Assembly: GCA_001275005.1 (NCBI GenBank)
Contig: JWZX01002980.1
Coordinates: forward strand, 1 to 27,875
Length of the DNA stretch: 27,875 nt
Source of the DNA: Chrysochromulina tobinii
Lineage: Eukaryota > Haptophyta > Prymnesiales > Chrysochromulinaceae
Direction of reading: 5' to 3'
Part shown: piece after piece, positions 9,018 through 20,100 of the stretch
Layout: the number at the start of each line of letters is the position of its first letter
How positions within the stretch are numbered: position 1 is the stretch's first letter
Program-made: the position numbers and the translations under genes
Notes under the pieces: model-generated
Databases searched by the model: none
The model's input: the letters and a program-made list of their open reading frames with translations, nothing else
Told to the model about the DNA's origin: nothing

Positions 9018-9993
9018 TCACGCCATGGTGCCTGGGCCGTCTCCCGCAACAGGAGGTTCGATCGAGGTCTCGGGCGGTGGCAGCGTCGCCGTAGCCTGCC
9101 CCAAGCGTCCCACGACCGCCATCTGTAGCTGCGATGAGGGCAAAGCGTCGGCCGGCCATGGATGCTGATTCGGCAGGAACTGCGGCTGCGGCTGCAGCTG
9201 CCCATTCAGATGGTGGGGCAGTGCTTGGCGAGGATGCCCCGGCCATACCGTCAGCGGCTTGCTATGGCTCATCTGGTGCACTGCCGCAACGTGCTGTGCT
9301 GCCACGGGTCCAGAGGGCGCACCCGGCACGCGCGTAGCCGTGGCGCCTGTGGTAGCGTCGGCCCCATAGCAGGCCGGAGGGGCGACCGACGCCATCATCG
9401 GTGGTAGCACCAGCGAGCCTGTCGGCAGCATCCAGGTCCCCGGCACGCTGCTGGCGGCGAGGGCTGTGGACGCAACAGCCGATTCCTCAAGGCCCCGCTT
9501 GCTACCGACGCGCGCGACAAGCAACGGGTGCGACGCCGGGTGCACCTCGGGCGCAGGTGGCACGACGACGCTCGCGAAGAGCGGCACGACCATCTGGGGC
9601 GGGGGCGGTGCGAGGCCGGGGACGCCCGACTCCGAGGACGCCGCCGCCGCCGCGGCCGCCGCGAGCGTGGCCGTCTTAGCCGCATGCGCCGCGACTGTCG
9701 CAGCAAAGACGGCAGCCGATGGCTGCGCACGCTTGAGCTCCGTCGCGGGATTCTTGGGCTGTTTTGGCCGAGGCGCAACGGCGCTTGCATTCGCACGTTT
9801 GCGAGCCGGCGGGAGATGTACCGCTTGCATGGGCTGTTGTGGCCCCGGATGCATCGGAATCGCAAATGACATCGCCCCCAATCCTGCCCCTAATGACATC
9901 CCCAATCCTGCCCCTCCCGCCTTGGCCGTAATCGCCATCGCCGTTGGCGGAGGTCGCTGCGCCTGTAGAAGCCACCGCTGTTGTTGCTGCTGT

Positions 9994-10032
<39 letters not shown>

Positions 10033-13000
10033 GGCTGCTGCGGCTGCTGCGGCTGCTGCGGCTGCTGCGGCTGCTGCGGCGGCTGCGGCGGCTGCGGCGG
10101 CTGCGGCTGCGGCGGCTGCGGCTGCGGCTGCGGCTGCGGCTGCGGCTGCGGCTGCCGCTGCCGCTGTTGCTGCTGTTGAGATGTCGTCCGTTGCGGCGGC
10201 GGCGGACCATCGGCTGCGCTTGCCCCAGCAGGAGCGCTCCGCTTGGCCGCTGCTGGCGTTGATGATAGAGAGCTCCCGCGGCTCTTGAGCGAGGATGCGG
10301 GTCGAGCCGACGATGTCGACGGCTCGGTCGAGACACCAGCTCGCAGCATGTCGCTGAAATCGACGATAGCATCGTCGGGCTGCTGCGGCACGTCGCAATG
10401 GCTGTGACTTCGATCGATGTTCATCTCGCAGAACCAGGGCTCCCCCTCTCCGCTGCCTGTGCCGTCAGGGACGATGCGCCACTTGCCACAGCTATCGCAT
10501 TGGAGCCACGTGCAGATCATCTCGTTGCTATCGTCAGCATCGTCTAAGTCATCGAGCGGCGCTGCCTCCTTGGGTCGCCTCGGCCGGGGAGGGCGGGGAG
10601 GGCGGCTTGGCGGGCTGGCAATCGTCTGCAGAAATAGCTGCACACGCCCGCCCGGGAGCACCTTGCAAAGTGCTGCGACGGGCCCTCGCTCGGCCGCATC
10701 GGCGGAGGTGCTGCCGCCGGCCTCAGCAGGCTGCCCCACCTCGCCCCGTCGACGCAGGTCGACGCGTTTGACGCGAAGCCGCAGCCGCACCTCGTTGTTA
10801 GCGCCACGCACAGACACGTGCGCAAAGACACGCGGACCGAAGCGCTTGCCCGGGCGGCCAAGCAGCACGCCTCCCTCGCCGTCCGCTCGCAACCGCTTCG
10901 GGGCGCCGTCCGCTCGTGGCCGTTTCTTGGGCGAGCCGTCATAGCTCGGGCTGGCCATGCCGCTGCCGGACGCGGCGGCCTTTTCGGCGGCGGCGGCGGC
11001 GGCCTTCAGCTCGGCGGCTGCGCGCTCCGCCATCACGGCCGACTTGAGCAGCTGCCCGCGCTCCGAGTAGAAGAACTCGATGACCTGCGGAAGCGTCTTG
11101 TGCTGTAGCACTCGGCGGTGGATGACATGGAGGTTCTTGCCGTCGCGACGCATCCCGTCGGTGAGCGCCGCCTCCTCGGCTGCCGTCCACGGCGGCTGCG
11201 CGCCTGGGAAAGCGTCGAGGCTCGTCGTGCGGCTGCGCGTCGATCGCACGAAGCCCTGCGGCTGTCCCTCGCTCACGCTCGCGGCGAGGTGACGCAGCGA
11301 GAGGTGGAGCCCCACGCGCAAGCCCGCGCGACCACGCACGAGGCTCGTGCTCGCCACAACGGGCGCGTCGGGTGCCAGCAGCTTATCGACACCGATGGCG
11401 GTCGCCATCGAGTGCGTGGCGGCGAGCACGTCGAAGTCGTGAGCGTGAAGCAGTTGCAGCGCGACTTCGGACGAGTAGCGTCGTTGGGGCTCGGCGGCCG
11501 CGTACAGCTTCTGCGCAGCGGCGAGGTAAGCAGGCACGTGGATGCCATCCGCCTCCGCACGCGCCGGGTCCCAAACGAGGGCATCTTGGCGCGAGCGGCA
11601 CGCGGCCGCGGTTGGGCAGCATGCCTCAGGCTCGACCTCGATCTGGTACTGCTCGCCCACCGGGGGCTGGAAGCGCCAGACGCCGTCCTCGAGCACGGCG
11701 ATGCGCGTGCTGCTTCGCTCGAGCGAGAAGTTATTGAGATACTGCGACTCCTTGTGCTGATGCGTGCGCCCGGGGCGTGCGAGGGCGCCTTTGGACGTTG
11801 TTGGGCTGTCATCACCCGCCTCGCGCTCGCGCTTCGCCTTGCCACCAGCGCTCGGCAGGCGCGCGCGCAACACCTCCCGCGGCACCTCGTCTGGTGGCGG
11901 CTTGGGCGGGCGCATGGGCCGCAGGTCGCGCCCGCCTTTTTTGGCCGCCGAGTCCGCATCGTCCGCCGCGCTGCCAGTCGTGGGGCCGAGGCCGAAAAGC
12001 GCCCGATCGAGCAACGGATCGCCACAGGACTCCTGCCGTGCCTCGCACGTCTGGAAGCGGCGGTCTTCCGCCTGCAAACACGTCCATCGATCGGCCGCTA
12101 CCCCCCTTGGCGAAGCTGTACCCCTGCGCCATTTGTTGCATTCATCGCACTGGATCCAGATGCTGAAGATACACACCCCGCGGCTGCCTACGCCGCTGAG
12201 ACCGTGCTTGCCATCCGGGCTGGGTGCTGGTGGCACGGAAACGACGGGCGAGGGAAGCACGCAGCCGCCCTCGTGCGGCTCGAGCAGCTGCACGCGGATC
12301 TTGGTGGTCGAGGTGGGCGGGAATGGCGAGGCGCTCAAGAGTGGGTACGAGTTGGCGCGGCTGCTGCTAAACTCGGCGCTCGCCGGCGAGGCGGGCGGTG
12401 GATCGAGCTCGGGCAGCTGCGTCGCCCGCGAGCGATCGCGCGCCTGCTGGATGGCGGCCTCGCTATCCTTGGGAGCCGCGCACGTGAGCTGCGCATGCAA
12501 ATCCGCTGCAGCGTCGCTCGCCGCCCTCGCCGTCGGGTAGCGACCTATGTGCTCATCGGTGCCGCTGCGGATGAGGCGCGCGGTCCACTGGTGCGCATGC
12601 CGGCTCACTCCGATAACGAAGGGTGCCGCCGCTGAGCTTGCGTCGTCGGCGCCGCCAGAAGGGCTCTGCGGCAGCTTTGGCCGATACGTGTACTGGTTAG
12701 GGTGCTTGGGCTTCGCTATGCTGTCTCCCGCCGCCACCGCCGCCGCCGCCGATGGCGCCAATGACGCCGATGATGCCGCCGTCTTGGGCTTTCCATCCTT
12801 GGCGTCAGCGCCTGCGTCCTTGTCGCGATACGTGTACTGGTTGGGCTGCTTGGGCCGCTGCTGCTGCGGCTGCTGCTGGAGCAGCTTGGGGGAGGTCACC
12901 TTGGGCGAGGGCTGCCTGACCTTGGCATCGTCCGACGAGGAGCCCGGCGCGTGAACGCGGTACGTGTACTGGTTGGGATGCTTGCCCGTCGGCGACTCCT

Positions 13001-13862
13001 TGCGAGCCGAGCCTGGCTCGTGCTGCTGCTGCAGCTGCTGCAGCTGCTGCTGCGGCGACGGCGGCGGCGGCTGCGCGGCGGCCGTTGCCGCCTGTGCCTC
13101 GCGGAGCTTGGTGTACTGATTCGGGTGCGGCTTCTTAACGGGCGGCGCCTCGCTCGCACCCGTCGCGAACGTGATGGGCCGCTTGGCCATCTCCTGTGCT
13201 GCTGCACTCGCCGGCGCCGAGCGCTTGCGCGGGCTGCGCTGCTCTGCAGAGGCGGCGCCGTCGTCTCCGTCCTCATCGGGCGCACCGCCGCTACTGTTCG
13301 CACCTGCTAACCCTCCTCCTGCACTGCTGCCGCTGGCGCCGGAGCTGCCGCTGCCGCTGGTACCGCCGCTAGCGCTGGTACCGCCGCTGGCGCTGGTGAG
13401 GGAGCTCCTGCTGCCGATGGCGCCGGAGATGCCGCTGCCGATGATTTTTGACTTCGCGACGGCGGGAGCGCTGCGTTCCTTAGCCGCACGCGCTTGCGCG
13501 GCCAAGTCGTCAACTGGTGCGCGCACGCGCAGCGCCTTCGGGTCCGCAGGCACTCGGGCGGCGAGCTTCTCTCCGAGCCGGTAGATGCTGCCAGAGCCCG
13601 TGATGACGTAGGTTGCGTACCGCGTCTTCTCCGGCACGATTGAGGTGGTCATCTGCTCGCCCTCCTTGAAACCCTTTTTGCCGTACACGCGACCCGCGAT
13701 GCTGCCATCGGAATTGTACTCCCACTGCTCGAGGATGGGGTGCTTATGCAGGTCTGGCGGCTCCGCGATTGGAGCTGCTGCTGCGTCGAGCGGCTCGGAG
13801 GAGGCAGTCGCAGAGCCTGCGTCGAGCTTGACCGCCGCCGGCTCGAGCTCTGGCTCTTGCAT
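9018..13862 (-). CDS. Multi-domain chromatin protein (CW, ELM2, SANT, CW)
   Basis: 1614 residues, probably nuclear. In order: a compact N-terminal region with VYGKKGFKEGEQMTTS and VITGSGSIYRLG (about 40-100); Gly/Ser-rich linker; four NQYT motifs (247, 296, 341, 389); an AP2-like segment (416-460, GVSRHAHQWTARL ... IGRYPTARAASDAA); CW zinc finger 1 (569-606, WIQCDECNKWRR with downstream WTC and C); an ELM2-like region (about 740-825, LVWDP ... ALQLLHAHDFDVLAA); a SANT domain (891-934, PPWTAAEEAALTDGMRRDGK, VIEFFYSER); CW finger 2 (1119-1156, WLQCDSCGKWR, WFC); then a Gln/Pro tract (1228-1297) and an Ala/Pro-rich tail. CW domains read histone H3 lysine-4 methylation, and ELM2-SANT recruits class I histone deacetylases, so a histone-reading corepressor scaffold is inferred. 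ATG 13862 was chosen because the frame further up (to a non-homologous start at 14219) runs antisense into TOR. The whole combination is unknown to me. Confidence 0.82.
9978..10176 (-). repeat. CAG-type triplet tract coding Gln and Gln-Pro runs
   Basis: On the plus strand it reads as CTG/TTG/CGG triplets. In the minus-strand gene it codes a run of about 20 glutamines preceded by Pro-Gln alternation. Pure CTG units cluster at about 10005-10031. Such tracts expand and contract readily, so the exact length may vary between strains or be misassembled. Confidence 0.9.
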
Positions 13863-14129
13863 GCGGCCTTGCCGCTCCGGTCGCCAAGCGTCTGCCTGAC
13901 GGCCTGCCAGGAAAAGGGCCAGACGGACACAAGTTGCTTGTTGTCCCCTCGTGCCAAAATTGGGTACGCCGCCCTTTCCTCTCGCCGTCGAACATGTGAA
14001 GTTGCTGCGGCGTGCAGTGAAACCGTCGTACTTCGCCGCCGTCCGGGGCTCTCTCTCGCGATCGGCGAGTGTGGTCGCCAGGGGCGCTAAGAGACCAACG
14101 TGGAAGAGGTACGGCAACACGTCCGCGAG
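13863..14129. promoter_or_regulatory. Divergent region between the chromatin gene and TOR
   Basis: Only 267 bases separate the chosen starts. In the TOR frame a TAA at 14088-14090 closes the frame, which is then open from 14091. On the minus strand CCCTTTTCCTGGCAG (ending at 13906) looks like a splice acceptor ahead of the chromatin-protein ATG, which would imply a leader intron. Neither assignment is proven. Confidence 0.35.
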
Positions 14130-17100
14130 ATGGGTCGCGAGGCGCTGGCCGTGCACCTCGGCGAGTCGCTGGAGGCACTCGAGCGCTTCCGTGTGGCACG
14201 TGAGGGGACGTGCGACCACTCGCTAGTGCCTCAGCTGCAAGGGCGGCTGCTCGATGCCGTGTGCCATGTGCTCACCGGCGTTTCCACTTCGGAGTGGGCA
14301 AGCACCTCAGCGGCGGCGGCAGCTCACGGAAGGCTCGGCGGCGCCGGCCTCAGGCTCGGGCCTGAGAAAGTTCTTGAGAAGTTGTCGCAGCAGCTCTCTA
14401 CCTCGTCCACCTCCGGCGGCAGCGGCTGCGGTAGCGGTGGCGGCGGCGGCGGTGTTGCCACCGGCGGCGGCAGCAGCGGCGCGAGCGGCGCGAGCGGCAG
14501 CGCGACCGAGGACGCGGAGCGAGCGGCGCAAGTGGAGCTCGCGCTGCACACCCTTGGCAGCTTCGACTGGACAGGCTTCGAGCTGCGCCAGCTCCATGCT
14601 TTTGTGTGTGCGTGTGTCGCACCCTATCTCGACAATCTCCATGCGTCCACGCGCCGCGCCGCAGCAGTTACGTGCTGCCGACTCTTTGCAACTGACGATG
14701 CGAGCGTGCACAGTGCCATCGGCGGCGGTCATTGGCCTCCGTCCGCTTTGGGTGGGTCGGACGACGACGTCTCGACCACGGAGGTGCCCACGGAGGAGAT
14801 GGCGGGTGCACACGAACGCCAGCTGATGGCTGAGACTGTGCTCGAGCGCGTGCTCATTGTCGGCGTCGCCGACCCTGCCAGCGAAGTACGCCTTGCGGTG
14901 CTCAGGGAGCTTACGCCTGCCTTCGACCTTTCGCTGGCGCAGACGGGAAAGTGGGAGCTAGTGATGCTCGCACTGAGCGACGAGAACGTGGGCGCGCGCG
15001 AAGCGGCCATCGCGGTACTCGGCCGACTGGCCAGGCTCAACCCGGCCCACCTGATGCCCGCGCTACGCACGCACCTCTTCGATCTGCTCATCGAGATCGA
15101 GCACAGCCCGAGCGGCGTGCGCCGTGAGGACGCGGCCCACCTGCTCGGCAAGCTCGTGTGCGCTGCACCGCAGCTGATCAAGCCATACGCGAGCACGGTG
15201 CTTCGCGTGCTGCAGCCGCAGGTGAGCGATTCGGCCGCCGCGCTCGCCAGCCTGGGGGAGCTCTCCGTCGTCGCCGGCGGCGCCGTCGGCCCGTCGATGG
15301 CGCAGCTGCTTCCCCAGCTGCTGCCCCTGCTCCAGGATCAGTCGTCCTCGTTCAAGCGGCGCGTGGCGCTGCATGCACTCTCGCAGCTGCTGCGTTCGAC
15401 TGGCTACCCGTCGGAGCACGCAGTCTACGGCATCGCCTCGCCCTCAGCGATGCTACTCTCCACACTCCTTGCGATGCTCGGCACCGAGCAGGAGCCTAGC
15501 ACACGCCTCGAGCTGCTACGCTCGCTCGGCACGCTAGGCGCTCCCGATCCGAGCACACAGATTCAGATCCAGCTGGCACGCCAGCGCACCGCCTCTGCGG
15601 CCATCGGCGGCGGCATCGGGCGTGGCGACCTTGCCAGCGAGCGGTCGCCGGCGAGCGACCTCGACGACGACACCATCGAGCCAACGCATCCCGACTTTTA
15701 CCCAAGCGTCGCGCTGCGTGCGCTCACTCGCATCTTGCGTGACGCGTCGCTCTCGGCGCAGCACGGCATGGTCATCTGCGCGATGGTGGGCATCTTGCGC
15801 AGCCTGGGCGGTGCCTCGCAGTGCCTGCCCTTTTTGCCCGTCGTGCTGCCGCGGTTGCTGCATACGGGCCACAATGGCGGTCCTCAGCTGCGCGAGGTCG
15901 CCCTCGAGCAGCTTGGCCACCTGATCGGCATCATCGGGCTGCACGTGCGTGGCTACGTGCCCGCGGTGCTTGCACTTGCTCAGGAGCATCTGCACCTGCC
16001 GAGCAGCATCCAAGTGCACTGCATCGCTGTGCTCGAGCAGCTGTGCCTCGCACTGTGCGACGAGTTTCAGCGTCATCTCGCGACGCTCATGCCCAAGCTG
16101 CTCGCCATCCTGCACTCGGACTGCACCGAGCGCCGACGGCCCACGCTCAAGGTGCTGCACGCGCTCGGGGTCTTCGATCAGAATTTACAGGAGCACCTGC
16201 ACCTCGTCGTGCCTGCTGTGCTGCGCCTGTGCGAGCAGCACGACGCGCCGCGCCACGCGCGCTCGCGCGCCGTGAGGCTTTTCGGCCGGTTGTGCTCACG
16301 CCTCGACCTGCGAGAGTACGCGTCGCAGCTGCTCCACGGGCTCATGCGTGTGCTGCGCGGCGCGGCCGACGAGGAGCGCAATCACGTCCTCGCCACACTC
16401 TGCGCACTGCTCAGTAGCCTTGGCGCCGATTTCGCCGTGTTCGCGCCGCCCGTGGTCGCGGAGCTCAAGGAGCTGCAGATCAGCCACGCCCTCTTCGACG
16501 AGCTCGTCGTGCCTCTCTGCCGGCCGGCACCCACGGGTGCCCCACCCTGCGACGCGTCCGGCGAGCTGGCGCCATCGGACGGCCTGGAAGACCCTTTCGC
16601 AGGCCTCACGCTTCACGGCGAGTACGAGGCGCGTCGGCTTCCGCTGCCGCCGCCGACCCTGCCTTTCACAAAGCAGAAACGCGCGCAAGGTGTCCAGAGC
16701 GGCATTCTCGACCCGCTCGACGACGAGGACGGCGAATTTGAGGCGGACGCGGACGCGAATGAGGCCTCCCCCTTCGGCCACACGGAGCGGAACGCGTCCA
16801 AGTCGAGCCACGTCTCAGCGGAGGTTGGCTACCCCTCCTCTGCACTTGTCGACCAGAAGAGCCTCGAGGCGGCGTGGGAAGTGCCGCAGCACTCGACGCG
16901 CGCCGACTACCACGAGTGGATGCGCCGCCTCTCCACAGAGATCATCCTCCGCTCTCCGTCCGCTGCGCTGCGCGCATGCGCGTCGCTCGCGCAGGTATAC
17001 CAACCGCTCGCTCGCGAGCTCTTCAACGCCGCCTTCCTTGCGTGCTGGAGCGAGCTCGGCGTGCAAGGCTACCATGATTTGGTCGTGCGCTCTCTCGAAA

Positions 17101-20100
17101 CCGCCCTCGATGCGGACAACATGTCTCTCGAGGTGCTGCAGCCTCTGCTCAACCTTGCCGAGTTCATGGAGCTCGTCGACAAGCCGTTGCCCATCGACAT
17201 TTGCAAGCTCGGCGCGCTCGCGGAGAAGTGCCATGCGTACGCGAAGGCGCTGCACTATCGCGAGGTCGAGTTCCACGACCACCCAGCTGAAACAATCGAG
17301 GCGCTCATCTCCATCAACAACCACCTGCAGCAGCCGGAGGCGGCCAAGGGGATCCTCTCGTACGCGTCCAAGCTCTACCGGATCGAGCTCAAGGAGTCCT
17401 GGTACGAGAAGCTGCAGCGCTGGAATGACGCGCTGCACGCGTACGAGCGCAAGCAGCAGGAGGACCCAGCCAACCTTGCCTGGACGGTCGGGCGCATGCG
17501 CTGCCACCACGCGCTCGGCGAGTGGCAGACGCTCGGCGAGCTCGCACGTGAAACGTGGGACTCGCGCCAGCTCGCCACGGATGCGCCCTCGAAGGCGGAG
17601 GTCGCACGCCTCGCCGCCGCGGGCGCATGGAACCTACGCAACTGGCAGGAGATGGCGCGCTACTGCGCGAGCATGCCCGAGGATGCCGTCGAGACGAGCC
17701 TCTTCCGCGCGGTGCTCGCCGTGCACACTGGCGCCTTCCCGGCAGCGCAGGTGCACATTGACCAGGCGCGACGGCAGCTCGACTCCGAGTTCACCGCGCT
17801 TGTTGGCGAGTCGTATCATCGCGCGTACCGGATCATGATTGGCGTGCTGCAGCTCTCCGAGCTCGAGGAGATCATACTGCACAAGCAGCAACCGGCCGCG
17901 ATGCCGTTGCCCTTGCTCATGCGCATGTGGCAACATCGGATCGGGTTGGTCCAGCGCGACGCCGAGGTGTGGCAGGAGATCCTCTCGGTGCGCTACCTGG
18001 CTGTGCCGCCAGCGCAGGATCCTCGTACATGGCTCAAATTTTGCTCGCTCTGCCGCAAGGCGGGGCGTAGCTCGCTCAGTCGCAAGCTGCTAGTGCAGCT
18101 GCTCGGTGTGGACCCCGAGCTACACCCCGCGCACGACCTCGGCAGCGCCGAGCCCGCCGTCGTGTTTGCCTTCCTCAAGCAGCTGTGGGATGATGGCTCC
18201 CGCCCGCAAGCGCTTGCGCGCATGCAGAGCTTTGTGCATGATCCGCGTAGCACGAGGGACCCCAAGCTGGCCGCCAAGACCTGGCTCAAGCTGGGGCAGT
18301 GGCAGCGCGCGCTGCTCACGGAGGTGCACGCGCTCGACACGAAGAGCATCAGCGTGGTGCTTCAGAGCCTAGGACACGCGACCGACCTCAACCCTGAATC
18401 GTACAAGGCGTGGCACGAGTGGGCGATGCTCCACTTTGAAGCTGTCTCGCAAGGGCAGGGCCTCGCGTACGTGGTCCCGGCCATCAGTGGCTTCGTGCGC
18501 TCGATTGCCCTCGGCCGCGAGCGCGCACTCCAGGACACGTTGCGCCTGCTCACGATGTGGTTCAAGTACGGCGCTAACCCGGCGGTGGACGAGGCCGTGC
18601 AGCACGGCTTCGACACGATCCCCATCGACACCTGGCTGCTCGTGACGCCGCAGATCATCGCCCGCATCCACAGCCCGATTGTGGCCGTGCGGCGCTCCGT
18701 GCATCTGCTGCTCAATCGCGTCGCGAAGGCGCACCCGCAAGGCCTCATCTACCCGCTCACCGTGGCCTCCAAGTCGATGTCCGAGCCGCGGCAGAGCGCG
18801 GCGCTGCGTGTGCTCCAGGAAATGCGACGGCAGTGCGACCATCTAGTCGAGCAGGCGTCGCTCGTGAGCGAGGAGCTCATCCGCACGTCCATCCTGTGGC
18901 ATGAGATGTGGCACGCGGGCTTGGAGGAGGCGAGCCGCCTCTACTTTGGCGCGAAAGATGTCGAAGGCATGCTCGCGACTCTCAAGCCGCTGCATGAGAT
19001 GCTGCTCGAGGGACCCGAGACGATGCGCGAGGCGTCCTTCCAGCAAGCCTTCGGCCAAGATCTGCAGCGAGCGCATGAGCACTGCCAACGCTACCAGCAG
19101 CTCGTCGACCGCGCAGATCTCGCGCGCGCCGAGCTGCACGCGGCCTGGGACATCTACTACCACGTCTTTCGCCGGATCTCGAAGCAGATTGCAAAGCTCA
19201 CCCTGCTCGAGCTGCAGCACGTCTCGCCAAAGCTCCTAGAGGCCAAGGACCTCGAGCTCGCAGTGCCCGGCACGTACCAGGCCGGTGCGCCGCTTGTGCG
19301 CATCCGCTCGTTTGCGGCTTCGATGACGGTGATCGCCTCGAAGCAGCGACCGCGCAAGCTGACCATCCACGGCAGCGACGGCTCGACGCACGCCTTTCTG
19401 CTCAAGGGGCACGAGGACCTGCGCCAGGACGAGCGCGTGATGCAGCTCTTCGGCCTCGTCAACACGCTGCTGAGCACGGATCGCGACACTTCGAAAAAGG
19501 ACCTCACCATTCAACGTTACTCGGTCGTGCCGCTCTCGCCCAACTCGGGGCTCATTTCTTGGGTGGCGCAGTGCGACACGCTGCACGCCCTCATCAAGGA
19601 GTACCGCGAGGCGCGTAAGATCTTGCTCAACATCGAACACCGGCTGATGCTGCAGATGGCCCCCGACTACGACGCGCTGCCGGTGCTCAACAAGCTCGAG
19701 GTGTTTGAGCACACGATGGAGAACACCAACGGCCATGACCTTGCGAGGGTGCTCTGGCTGCGCTCGCGCAATGCGGAGCACTGGCTGCTGCGTCGCACCA
19801 CATACACACGCTCCCTCGCCGTGATGAGCGTGGTCGGGTACATCCTCGGGCTGGGCGACCGGCATCCCTCCAACCTGATGCTTGATCGACTCACGGGCAA
19901 AATCTTGCACATCGACTTTGGCGACTGCTTCGAGGTGGCTGTGCACCGCGAAAAGTTTCCAGAGAAGATCCCCTTCCGGCTCACGCGCATGCTGGTCACA
20001 GCTATGGAGGTCAGCGGCATCGAGGGTAACTTCCGCTTCACGTGCGAGTCGGTGATCTCGATGCTTCGCAACAATAAGGACTCGGTACTCGCGATGCTCG

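Noticed and set aside
9466-10179. 237-codon plus-strand frame with long Cys/Gly runs
   Set aside because: It is only the triplet tract read on the other strand.
11118-12635. 505-codon plus-strand frame
   Set aside because: It is antisense to the CW/ELM2 coding region, is very Arg/Ala-rich and has no motif; the minus frame has clear domains.
13900-14099. Possible TOR coding sequence in another plus frame just upstream (SASVVARGAKRP recalling the conserved SMLARAMGP stretch)
   Set aside because: The similarity is short, the frame differs from that of TOR, and the rest is Arg/Lys-rich like a shadow frame. Not strong enough to call a frameshift.
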